Assembly: GCA_016936575.1 (NCBI GenBank)
Contig: JAFGXQ010000192.1
Span: 1 to 55,927 of the forward strand
DNA length: 55,927 nucleotides
Source: Deltaproteobacteria bacterium
Lineage (GTDB): Bacteria; Myxococcota_A; Polyangia; JAAYKL01
Direction of reading: 5' to 3'
The stretch's first letter is position 1. The number at the start of each line of letters is the position of its first letter. Below are positions 16,062 through 24,638 of this stretch, in pieces. The translations under genes and the position numbers were made by a program. A model generated the notes under the pieces. That model was not told the origin of the DNA. It worked only from the letters and a program-made list of their open reading frames with translations, and did no database searches.

Positions 16062-19000
16062 ATGAAACACTTATTCGGATTGTGGGTTGTGTTCGCATTT
16101 GTTTTCACCGGGTGCCCCAGTGAACCGCCTGCGCCGCAGAAGACCCTTCATTTGACTTCGCGGGTGGAGCTGTCCGCCGGAGAAGTGTGGATGAAACTCG
16201 GCGAATCTGCAACGCGCGTGATGACCGGCACAATGGTGGAGGACGGCGCAACGCTGGAGACTCAGAAGGGCGCCCGTGCCTTGGTACGACTTCACAACGG
16301 CGCCGGTGTTTTTTTACGGGGGACCACAACCATTGAGATTGCGCATGATTCGGTCAACGTGAAAGCCGGTGAACTGTGGGCGGATATTCCCGAGGACGAA
16401 AGCAAGCTGGCCCGTTTTGATGTCGGGAAGGTGATGGTGACCGCCGCGGGCGCCGGTTTAGACATTATGAAGGACAAAAACGGCGTTACGGTGTACGTGG
16501 CCCGTGGACTGGCGGTGGTTGAGGCGCCCAAAGGACGAGTTGAGGTGTCGGCGGGAGAGCAGGCTGTGGTCAAGGGAGATAAACCGACATTGTCGCCGGT
16601 GGCATTCTTCGATGACTGGACCGGCGGAATGGCGGATCGGCCGCTGCGCGCGGGTATTTCGGGAAGTGCATCGGGTAAAATATACGGAATTGATCGTGCC
16701 AATCCGGGCAGTGAACCGTCAGAGCTGCAGATTGTGTCCCAGCAGGTGCAGACTATCATACGGGATGGTGTGGCGTACACTTCGGTGGATCAGATTTTTT
16801 TCAATACGGCGAGTGCACCGGTAGAGGGCTGGTATTGGTTTACCGTGCCCGAAGGGGCGTCTGTGGTTCGGTTTGCGTGGGAGGTGAATGGACAGATGGT
16901 GGATGGGCATGTGGTGGAGCGAAAACAAGCGGCCGCGTCGTATGAGGCTGCTGTGGAACGGGCGATTGACCCGGCATTGCTGGAGTGGATTGACGGACGA
17001 ACATTCCGTGCGCGTATCTTTCCGGTGCCTGCCACCGGCCGGAAACGCATTGTACTCGGATACACCGAGCTGCTTCCGCTGAGCGACGGTGCGTATCGGT
17101 ATGTGTACCCGATGGCCGGAGAGGATGCAGTGCAGATTCAGGAGTTTTCGCTGCAGGTGAACCTGGGAGATGCCGGCAAGGAGTACAAGATTTCGACCCT
17201 GCAGGATGCCAAAGTGGAGCAGGACAAGCGCCTGGTATCGATGCGGCGCAGTGGGTTTACACCGCGGTCGGACTTTTTATTGGAGCTGCAACCGAAACAG
17301 AAGCAAACGCCGTTGCAGGTGATGCGGTACAAGACCGGTGCCAATGAAGCCGACTACGTGATGCTCAGGTATGCCCCGGAAGTGGATTGGCAGGAAATTA
17401 AGGAAGTACCGGGAGATGTGGTGGTGGTACTCGACACTTCTGCCGGAGGCGATACCGCAGAGTACCAGATTCGAATTCAGACTGCTGAGGCGATTTTGCG
17501 CGCGCTGGCTGAGACCGATCATTTCGCGGTGATGTCTACCGACCTTACGCCCCGTGTGGTTTTCCCCCAGAAGGGAATGAGCGACGCCGGGGTGGCAAAT
17601 ATCAATGCGGCGGTTGAGAAAATGGCGCAGATTCAACCGGCGGGTGCCAGCGATTTGGGTGAAATGTTTTCGGCGGCGTTATCGCTGGTGCACGACGCTC
17701 CCCAGCCGGCGATTGTGTATGTGGGAGACGGATTGGCCACATCGGGGGAAACGTCATCTGACGCGCTCACGGAACGACTTCGTCGCACCATGGGTAATTC
17801 GAAGGCTCGGCTGTTCACCATTGCGGTGGGCGCAGATGCAGACCATTCATTGCTGGAACGGCTGGCCGCGGTGGGCGGTGGGCAGATGTACCGGATTGAC
17901 CTGCCCGAGCAGATTGTGCAGGAGTCGTTGCGGTTTGCCGGGCAGCTGAAAACCCCGACCATCACTGAATTGTCTATCGATGTGGGGGCAGGGCTGGATC
18001 AGGTGTTCACCAATCGCCAGGGCAAGGTGTCTGAAGGAGAAGAAGTGGTTCTGCTGGCGCGTACACATCATCAACTGCCCGGTCAGGTTACAGTCACCGG
18101 TGCGCTGGCCGGTGAAACGTTCACACAGAAGTATACGTTTTCAACAGAAACCGGTGCTGCGTATTCGTATATTCCATCGCTGTGGGCGCGGATGTATCTG
18201 GCGCGCCTGATGGGGCGGGGCCTGACCGAGAACCACGGCAAAATCATTTCTCTCGGATTGAACTACGGATTGATGACACCGTTCACATCGTTCCTGGTAT
18301 TGGAAAACGAGGTTTTACAGAATGTGCCGGCGCATCAGAATCCGTATCGGCTCTGGACGATGAATATCGACCGGGATGAATCGCAGGGGATGGGGGCGAA
18401 AGAGGCGTTTTCCATTCCGCTGTTCGGTTTCGGCTGTTCGGAATACGACGCCCGGGAAGCGCCTGCAACAACGGTTGAAGCACAGGACCAGCCGTTGAAG
18501 TACATGGGTGATCGGGAAGAGGCTGCAGCGGAGAAGGGAATGTCGGAGGGGAACGCAATGTCCGCGCCGTCCGCGCCGATGACAACGAAGGATATGCCGA
18601 TGGCGGACGAAGCTGTGGAGCCGGAGGAAGTTGCCAAGATGGAAATGGTGAAGTCGGCCCCCATGAAAAAACGTGCATCAAGCAGCGGTGCCGGTGCGCT
18701 TGATGATTTATTGGGGGGCGTCGGCATCGGAAGCGGTGGTGGAAAAGGGCAGCGACTGGAAGAAGACAAGGCGCCGGCGCTGGTTGCGGTGGATGGCGAT
18801 GCGGAGCGACGACCGAAAAGCGCTCAGAAAACCAATACGTTTTCGCTAACTGTCTGTTCCGATGTGGCATCTCGTCCCCTGAGCGAACGACGGGTGCTCT
18901 GGCAGCGCCGGTTGCAGATGGTGAGCGATGCCGACGGGTTGCTGCGCGTTTATAAAGAAGCGGGAGAGCGATGCGAACTGAAAAGTTTTAAAGACCGCAA

Positions 19001-20129
19001 AACATTGCTGAACCTCATTGCTGACCGCGTCTTTACGGCGAAGGAGGTGAAGCGGCTGTTATCGGTGTTTGACCCGTATACCCAGGAACAGAACCATTTG
19101 CGCCGACGGATTGCGAGAACGTTTCTCGACGGGGATGCAACCATGGGCTTGTATGTGGGCTCTCAAGTGAACTGGCGAGCGGTACAGACTGGGTTGGCGG
19201 CATTGGATTCGCCCGAGGCGCGATTGGAAGAGATGCGCAAGGTGGTGAAAAGTCATCCGGATGCTCCGGAAGCACAGGCGATGCTGGTACACGTGCTGGT
19301 GGAGAACCGACTGTCCGACGAGGCGGAACGCGTGGCGAAACGGTTGCATCAGAATGGTGACGCACCGCCCGATGTGTTGATTGTATTGTGCGACCTGCAG
19401 GCGCAACGGGGAGAAGACGAGGCCGCGCGCAGAGTGTGTTCGGAACTGGTCGAATTCAACGCCCAAAGCGTGGATGCCCGGCGCAAACTGGGCGATCTGT
19501 TTTTGCGTCATGGCTGGTATGCCGATGCGTATCGGCAATACGCCACACTGGTGGAGGTTCAGGAGGATGCGGTTTCCCTGCTGCGGCTGTCTATCGCTGC
19601 CGCGGGAATGGGCAAGATTGACGAGGCGTTGCGCATTGCGCGAAAAGTGTCCACCGGCGACGGCGAACCCGGCTCAGATGACCCGCGACAATGGGCGATG
19701 GCGTTGAGTGTGGCGCGTATCGCCGCGATGATGCACGAGGCGAACGAGAAGGGCGACAAAAAAATGTTGAACGCGCTCTCCCGTCAGATGAAGCGAACCG
19801 GATTGTTTACATCGAAGAAAACAGTGGAGCTGTTGGTGTGGGAAGATTTGGAAGTAGCGCTCTCGTTGCGACTGTTCGGGCCCGATAATGCGCTATTGAA
19901 TCCTTTGGCAACCATCCCGGGAATCGCGGTGGGCGTTGAATTGCTCGAGATGTCCTCGGATGTTACACCTACGTACGATGCGAAAATATCCGGTAAAAAT
20001 ATTTTTCGCCCGGTGCAGGCACAGCGAATTCGTGTGACATACGATGGAAAAGATTTCACGATTCATACAGAGTCTCTAAATGCTGCGTCCTCTGCTGAAA
20101 ATGGTTTCGCTGACGCGTCCGCCGGCTGA
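16062..20129 (+). CDS. Large lipoprotein with FecR-like, VIT, VWA and TPR regions
   Basis: 1355 residues, strong GGGAGGAG site. Order: signal peptide with Cys18 (FTGC); FecR-like sheet domain about 30-175 ('TGTMVEDGATLETQKGARA'); VIT domain about 215-345 ('SVDQIFFNTASAPVEGWYWF', 'FRARIFPVPATGRKRI'); VWA domain about 450-630 with 'VVVVLDTSAGGD', where the MIDAS D-x-S-x-S has Gly in place of the last Ser; a disordered stretch about 780-930 rich in Met, Pro, Glu and Ala; and a helical TPR-like region about 1080-1260. VIT and VWA together occur in inter-alpha-trypsin-inhibitor-like proteins. The protein is probably periplasmic or on the cell surface, with a protein-binding role. The specific function is unknown. 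Confidence 0.85.
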   Translation: MKHLFGLWVVFAFVFTGCPSEPPAPQKTLHLTSRVELSAGEVWMKLGESATRVMTGTMVEDGATLETQKGARALVRLHNGAGVFLRGTTTIEIAHDSVNVKAGELWADIPEDESKLARFDVGKVMVTAAGAGLDIMKDKNGVTVYVARGLAVVEAPKGRVEVSAGEQAVVKGDKPTLSPVAFFDDWTGGMADRPLRAGISGSASGKIYGIDRANPGSEPSELQIVSQQVQTIIRDGVAYTSVDQIFFNTASAPVEGWYWFTVPEGASVVRFAWEVNGQMVDGHVVERKQAAASYEAAVERAIDPALLEWIDGRTFRARIFPVPATGRKRIVLGYTELLPLSDGAYRYVYPMAGEDAVQIQEFSLQVNLGDAGKEYKISTLQDAKVEQDKRLVSMRRSGFTPRSDFLLELQPKQKQTPLQVMRYKTGANEADYVMLRYAPEVDWQEIKEVPGDVVVVLDTSAGGDTAEYQIRIQTAEAILRALAETDHFAVMSTDLTPRVVFPQKGMSDAGVANINAAVEKMAQIQPAGASDLGEMFSAALSLVHDAPQPAIVYVGDGLATSGETSSDALTERLRRTMGNSKARLFTIAVGADADHSLLERLAAVGGGQMYRIDLPEQIVQESLRFAGQLKTPTITELSIDVGAGLDQVFTNRQGKVSEGEEVVLLARTHHQLPGQVTVTGALAGETFTQKYTFSTETGAAYSYIPSLWARMYLARLMGRGLTENHGKIISLGLNYGLMTPFTSFLVLENEVLQNVPAHQNPYRLWTMNIDRDESQGMGAKEAFSIPLFGFGCSEYDAREAPATTVEAQDQPLKYMGDREEAAAEKGMSEGNAMSAPSAPMTTKDMPMADEAVEPEEVAKMEMVKSAPMKKRASSSGAGALDDLLGGVGIGSGGGKGQRLEEDKAPALVAVDGDAERRPKSAQKTNTFSLTVCSDVASRPLSERRVLWQRRLQMVSDADGLLRVYKEAGERCELKSFKDRKTLLNLIADRVFTAKEVKRLLSVFDPYTQEQNHLRRRIARTFLDGDATMGLYVGSQVNWRAVQTGLAALDSPEARLEEMRKVVKSHPDAPEAQAMLVHVLVENRLSDEAERVAKRLHQNGDAPPDVLIVLCDLQAQRGEDEAARRVCSELVEFNAQSVDARRKLGDLFLRHGWYADAYRQYATLVEVQEDAVSLLRLSIAAAGMGKIDEALRIARKVSTGDGEPGSDDPRQWAMALSVARIAAMMHEANEKGDKKMLNALSRQMKRTGLFTSKKTVELLVWEDLEVALSLRLFGPDNALLNPLATIPGIAVGVELLEMSSDVTPTYDAKISGKNIFRPVQAQRIRVTYDGKDFTIHTESLNAASSAENGFADASAG

Positions 20130-20466
20130 TTTCGCTCCTGACAACTATGTAGCCTCTCTATTGCCAACTCGATTGGCATTGTGTAAGCGAGAAACCCTCC
20201 TGGTGAAACCCTGATGCTCTATAAGGTATTGAATCAACACTATTTATTTGTGGAATTATCCCAGAAGAAAGATGGCATCATTTCTGCTTATATATCAATT
20301 CGGATTATTGCGTGAACAGCGGGAGGTCGCAATACGATAACGCATTTTTCACTTTTTTTTAAAAAAAGGGTTTAAATGTGACTGTAATGGTTGCTTTCGA
20401 TTATTAAAAACGTTAATATCCGCAACAAATTCGCTGATAAATTATCTCCATAAGGGAGGGGAAACT
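20130..20466. other. Intergenic region between two VWA lipoprotein genes
   Basis: 337 bp without a gene. It begins with a perfect 6-bp inverted repeat TGCCAA-CTCGA-TTGGCA (20162-20178), which may help end the upstream transcript though no T-run follows. A T8A7 tract at 20353-20367 is an AT-rich bend or UP-like element. A strong AGGGAGGGG ribosome site closes it. Low GC overall, consistent with a promoter for the gene at 20467. Confidence 0.4.
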
Positions 20467-22668
20467 ATGAAGAAACAATTGCTTTTTTTGTCAGTACTAC
20501 TAACCATCGGTACAGTACTTTCCATCGGCTGTATGGATCGGAAGCCGGCGCCTGTGTGCCCGGTGCCCACCGAATTGAAAGCCAGTGACCCCGGTTTGGG
20601 TGGGTTCGAAGGCGTGGATATTCTGGTGGTGGTAGACAACTCGGGTTCGATGGCGCAGGAACAGGAAATTCTGGCGACTGCGTTTTTCCCGCTGATTAAC
20701 TCTTTAATCAATCCCACTCCCGGTTGGGAATTCGACCCGGCGGACGATGTGCGTATCGCGATTACCACGTCTGATATGGGGGTTTCCTATTCAGGAAACC
20801 CATACACCGATACCTTCTCACCGCACCCGGTGTGTTCTGAAGGCGACGGTATGGGCGATAACGGTCGGTTCCGCGATAGATATATTTCAACAACTGTGAA
20901 TATTAAAGAGGGTATCATTCCCTGCGGCGCAGATGCGGAGCAATGCCCCACCGATTGGACTTGCGGAAACATCGACCCTGAGACGAACGTCGGAACGTGT
21001 GAAAATCCCAACGGCGACGGCTTGGCTCAGGACTGCCCGCAGTCCCCCAACGATGTGAATCAGACATTCGTGGATGAAACCTGGCCCACCGCCACTGCGG
21101 CGTTCACCACTGCCTGTCTGGCGAACGTGGGTACAGAGGGCTGTGCGTTCGAGCAGCAGCTCGCGGCGGCGGCCGCCGGTCTGCGGTACGATCCCACCTT
21201 CATTCGGGAGCGTTCTCTGACAACAGTAATGATTGTATCTGACGAGGAGGACTGCTCGTTGGCGAGTGATGAGTGGCATACTGTGGAAGAGCTGGCGACC
21301 AATGAGCGAAACATCGCCTGCGGCGTGCACAAAGATTTATTGACCAGCGTGCTTGATCTCAAGAACAGTTATGATGCTGCCAAAGAAGCCAAAGCTGGAC
21401 ACGCCAACGGTATGCTTTTTGCCGCGATTATCGGCGTACCGATTGTGCCTGAATGTCAGGGTGCAGGTTCCGGATTGGCCTCCTGTATGGCGTATCCGTT
21501 GGATCACGGTACGGTGGGCGATCCCGGTGTGATTGAACGGCCGGACCCCAACGGCAACCCTGCGATGTACTACGAGTGGGCCTGCGAACGATTTGACGGC
21601 GATGTTGCGGTGACCCAGGCGTATCCGGGTGTGCGTTACCTCGAAATGGCACAGGCGTACGAGGATATGAGTTACATTTATTCGATCTGTCAAGAGGATT
21701 GGTCAGAAGCGATGGTTGATATCGCGGAGCTGATTGCGAAAAACCTGGGCGGCACCTGCTACGCCAAACGATTGAACTGGGATCCTCAAGAAGAGACCGC
21801 CGGCTGTAACGTTGTGTACGATTATAAATTTGATAAAGCCGAACATCCCAGCGCCCCGCGCTGTGCGGATATCGGGGAAGATGCGGTTTGGGTGGATGAC
21901 GAAGGTGATTTAACCGAAGCCGAGGTGAAGATCGGTTCAGACACGGTTCGTTACTGGGTTCGCTCCTGTGCAGTACAGAAGATTCCGGCGCCGCTGAATT
22001 GTGCCGAATTTGAAAATGCGTCTGAAGTTGAAACCACTCAGTTCGGTTGGTACTACTGCGAAAACCCGGGCGAAAACAACAGCGTGGCCTGTGCCGACGG
22101 TCTCGATAACGACCGCGATGGGTTGATTGACGGACAGGATGACAGCTGCGATGCATGCCTCGGAAAAGCAGACGGCGTATGCCCCAAAGACTGCCCGTAC
22201 AAAGTGTCTATTTCCGACCCGGCATTGGCTGAAGCCGCAAATGCGGCCGATACCAATGTGGTTTGTTTGCAGCAGTATCGTTTCGAAGATCCGAACTGTA
22301 AGGAGAGTACCTACGATTCCTGCAACGATGGTGAAGATAACGATGGTAACGGCCCGTTCGACTGTTACAGCTACGGCAAAGACGAAACGATTCCCTCTGA
22401 GCATTTCCCGAGCGCTGGAGCCAGAAAAGCCGACCCGGATTGCTGCCCCATGCGTCGTAACCCCGACGGCGGCGCATGTCAGTTCCTGGATGCGTATGGT
22501 CACCCGGTGGCCACCGAAGAAGCGGCCTGGGTAGCCAACTGCAACAGTCCTGGCGACACCAATTCTTCTGCAGCGGCGATGCCCGATTCCTGCTGCGAAG
22601 CCGCGACTGCGTTGTTGTGCCAGCTACCCTCCGCATTCAATGATGAGTGTGTAGCCAGAGGAATGTAA
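20467..22668 (+). CDS. Cys-rich VWA-domain lipoprotein
   Basis: 733 residues, strong ribosome site. The lipobox is LSIGC (Cys22). The VWA domain starts at about 48 with an intact metal site 'VDILVVVDNSGSM' (Asp57, Ser59, Ser61) and 'TVMIVSDEEDCS' further on. The C-terminal third is rich in cysteine and carries two acidic motifs of the type C-x-DG-x-DND ('CADGLDNDRDGLIDGQDD' and 'CNDGEDNDGNGPFDC'), which resemble calcium- or metal-binding loops common in myxobacterial surface proteins. Many Cys pairs suggest disulfides outside the cytoplasm. Probable adhesion or binding protein on the outer membrane; ligand unknown. Confidence 0.85.
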   Translation: MKKQLLFLSVLLTIGTVLSIGCMDRKPAPVCPVPTELKASDPGLGGFEGVDILVVVDNSGSMAQEQEILATAFFPLINSLINPTPGWEFDPADDVRIAITTSDMGVSYSGNPYTDTFSPHPVCSEGDGMGDNGRFRDRYISTTVNIKEGIIPCGADAEQCPTDWTCGNIDPETNVGTCENPNGDGLAQDCPQSPNDVNQTFVDETWPTATAAFTTACLANVGTEGCAFEQQLAAAAAGLRYDPTFIRERSLTTVMIVSDEEDCSLASDEWHTVEELATNERNIACGVHKDLLTSVLDLKNSYDAAKEAKAGHANGMLFAAIIGVPIVPECQGAGSGLASCMAYPLDHGTVGDPGVIERPDPNGNPAMYYEWACERFDGDVAVTQAYPGVRYLEMAQAYEDMSYIYSICQEDWSEAMVDIAELIAKNLGGTCYAKRLNWDPQEETAGCNVVYDYKFDKAEHPSAPRCADIGEDAVWVDDEGDLTEAEVKIGSDTVRYWVRSCAVQKIPAPLNCAEFENASEVETTQFGWYYCENPGENNSVACADGLDNDRDGLIDGQDDSCDACLGKADGVCPKDCPYKVSISDPALAEAANAADTNVVCLQQYRFEDPNCKESTYDSCNDGEDNDGNGPFDCYSYGKDETIPSEHFPSAGARKADPDCCPMRRNPDGGACQFLDAYGHPVATEEAAWVANCNSPGDTNSSAAAMPDSCCEAATALLCQLPSAFNDECVARGM

Positions 22669-22733
22669 GCGTCGTGTCGGATTCGATGCGAAACTTCTTC
22701 AATTGGTATTAGCTTTCCCGTTTTATTTACTCC

Positions 22734-23786
22734 ATGAAATGTGATGTATGTATCATCGGTGCCGGTCCGGCCGGATTGTTTTGCGCTCTTCGTCTGGTGC
22801 AGGCGGGCGCAGCGGTGGTGCTGGTTGAGAAATCACAGATTGCCGGAACGAAGTCGTGCGGCGGAGGTCTGACACCGCGAGCATTCCAGTTGGTTTGTGA
22901 CGAATTGGGTCTGAATGTTGAATCGATGCCGGTACAGTTTGAACCGCAGCGAAGGTTGCAGGTTTGTTCTGAATACGGAAGGACCACCATCGAACAGCTC
23001 GTTCCGTATATGTATGTGGGTGATAAGCGTTGGTGGCTGACGCGGTTGAGTCGTCGTCTGCAGGAACAGGGGGGGCGCGTATTGATGGGTAGGCGGTGTC
23101 GGGATATTGCGGAGGGAGAGGTGCGATTGACGGACGGTACACAGATAGCTACGGATTACATTGTTGCCGCGGACGGCCCGCGTTCACTGATTCGAAAAAA
23201 ATTACATTTACCGAATGGTGCGTCGGTGATGGCCAGACAGATAGTGGTTTCCCGTTCGGTGCTGACCGCTGACATTGTGGACTGGAAACAGCCGGCGGTT
23301 TGGTTCGACTACAATCGGTTCGGCGCCGGATATGCATGGTCATTTCCGTTTCAAGACGATGCCCGCATCGGCTGCTGTGTGCCCCGTATGACGCATTCCA
23401 ATCAACAACTGAACCGCGCCTTCTTCGATTGGTTGCGAACACTGAATTTGAGTGCCGAATCTGGGAAACTGGAATCCGGCTCTATCGGCTGCGAGTATGT
23501 GGGACACCGGTTGGGGCGCATTTTTCTGGTGGGGGACGCTGCAGGATTGGCTTCGCCGGTCACGGGGGAAGGAATATTTCAGGCAATGGTTTCCGGGGAG
23601 GAAGTGGCGCGAGAGATACTTACTCCCGGTTACTATTCAACGCCAATCGCTGAATTGTCAATGCGCCATCATCGGGTGTTCAATCTGCTGACCAATGCCT
23701 ATTTGGGGGGAGCGCTATATCAGTGCTCGGCACAATTACTTCGCGTTCCTTCTGTCGCCAGAAAAGCGATGGCGATCTTTTCATAG
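22734..23786 (+). CDS. Geranylgeranyl-reductase-family FAD oxidoreductase
   Basis: 350 residues, a little shorter than typical members. It has an N-terminal FAD site 'CIIGAGPAGLFCALRL', the 'KSCGGGLTPRAF' segment characteristic of the geranylgeranyl reductase / digeranylglycerophospholipid reductase group, and 'GDAAGLASPVTGEGIFQAM' as second flavin motif. These enzymes reduce double bonds of isoprenoid chains; the bacterial substrate here is not predictable. No strong ribosome site precedes the ATG, and the gene starts 65 bases after the VWA lipoprotein gene. It converges with lpxC. Confidence 0.85.
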   Translation: MKCDVCIIGAGPAGLFCALRLVQAGAAVVLVEKSQIAGTKSCGGGLTPRAFQLVCDELGLNVESMPVQFEPQRRLQVCSEYGRTTIEQLVPYMYVGDKRWWLTRLSRRLQEQGGRVLMGRRCRDIAEGEVRLTDGTQIATDYIVAADGPRSLIRKKLHLPNGASVMARQIVVSRSVLTADIVDWKQPAVWFDYNRFGAGYAWSFPFQDDARIGCCVPRMTHSNQQLNRAFFDWLRTLNLSAESGKLESGSIGCEYVGHRLGRIFLVGDAAGLASPVTGEGIFQAMVSGEEVAREILTPGYYSTPIAELSMRHHRVFNLLTNAYLGGALYQCSAQLLRVPSVARKAMAIFS

Positions 23787-23807
23787 GGCAAATAAAAACA
23801 CGGATTT

Positions 23808-24638
23808 TCATGTGTGAGGGAAAGAAGCGATGTTGGCTCGGCATATTTTTGCCAACTGGTTACAGAGTTGATGATTGATGCGGTGGCCGGGGCGAGTGAT
23901 GCGGATGTGCGCCAGAGGAAGCGCGCCGATGAGGGACAAATCGCCGATAAGGTCGAGCATTTTGTGACGGGCCGGTTCGTTTGAAAAAATCATTCCGTCT
24001 TTATTGAGCGGTCCGTTTTTTCCGATAACCAGCGCATTATCCAAGGTTCCCCCCAGTGCTTTTGAAGCCTGCCGCAACGAGGCGATTTCTGATTCAATTG
24101 CAAATGTGCGGGCGGGGGCCAATTCCATCGGACTGGATTGCCCGGGAGAGAAAGAACAGAGCGGCGGACCGATTGGAATATCTTCGTATTCAAGCTGCAC
24201 CGTGTATATCGGCTGTTCGCCCCCTTCACAGGGGGTAACCTGTGCAATCGACTGACTGAGATGTAATTCCATGGGCTCATCCAACCGAAAGAAGTTGGGT
24301 TTGCGTACCTGCGCCTGTTTTTGAAATTCGGCCATGAATGGAAATGCGCTGCCGTCCATGATTGGAACCTCCGGCCCCTCGATGAACACTTGAGCGCCGG
24401 GCGAAAAAAAATAGATGGCGAAGAGGAGGTGTTCGACGGTTTGGACCTGGGCCGCATCTTTTTTTATGTCGGTGGCACGAGTGGACCCAGGACGGATGTT
24501 TTCGGCGATGGCAGGCACAACTCCGTTCGGGGTATGAAAAATCGTTGGAGACAGATCGTCACGAAACACAACGCGAATCTGGGAGCGAATCCCCGTGTGA
24601 ATTCCCGGGCCGACAAACGAAAATGATGGATAGGTCAT
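23808..24638 (-). CDS. lpxC: UDP-3-O-acyl-N-acetylglucosamine deacetylase
   Basis: 276 residues. It is the zinc enzyme of the committed step of lipid A synthesis. Predicted zinc ligands are His70 ('TVEHLLFAI'), His225 and Asp229 ('ARHKMLDLIGD'), with a catalytic His252 ('GHRINHQ'); 'FVGPGIHTG' is the conserved opening. It is shorter than the roughly 305-residue E. coli enzyme, mainly between the domains. Its ATG overlaps the sppA stop (ATGA). Its presence shows the organism makes lipid A. Confidence 0.93.
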   Translation of the reverse strand: MTYPSFSFVGPGIHTGIRSQIRVVFRDDLSPTIFHTPNGVVPAIAENIRPGSTRATDIKKDAAQVQTVEHLLFAIYFFSPGAQVFIEGPEVPIMDGSAFPFMAEFQKQAQVRKPNFFRLDEPMELHLSQSIAQVTPCEGGEQPIYTVQLEYEDIPIGPPLCSFSPGQSSPMELAPARTFAIESEIASLRQASKALGGTLDNALVIGKNGPLNKDGMIFSNEPARHKMLDLIGDLSLIGALPLAHIRITRPGHRINHQLCNQLAKICRANIASFPHT

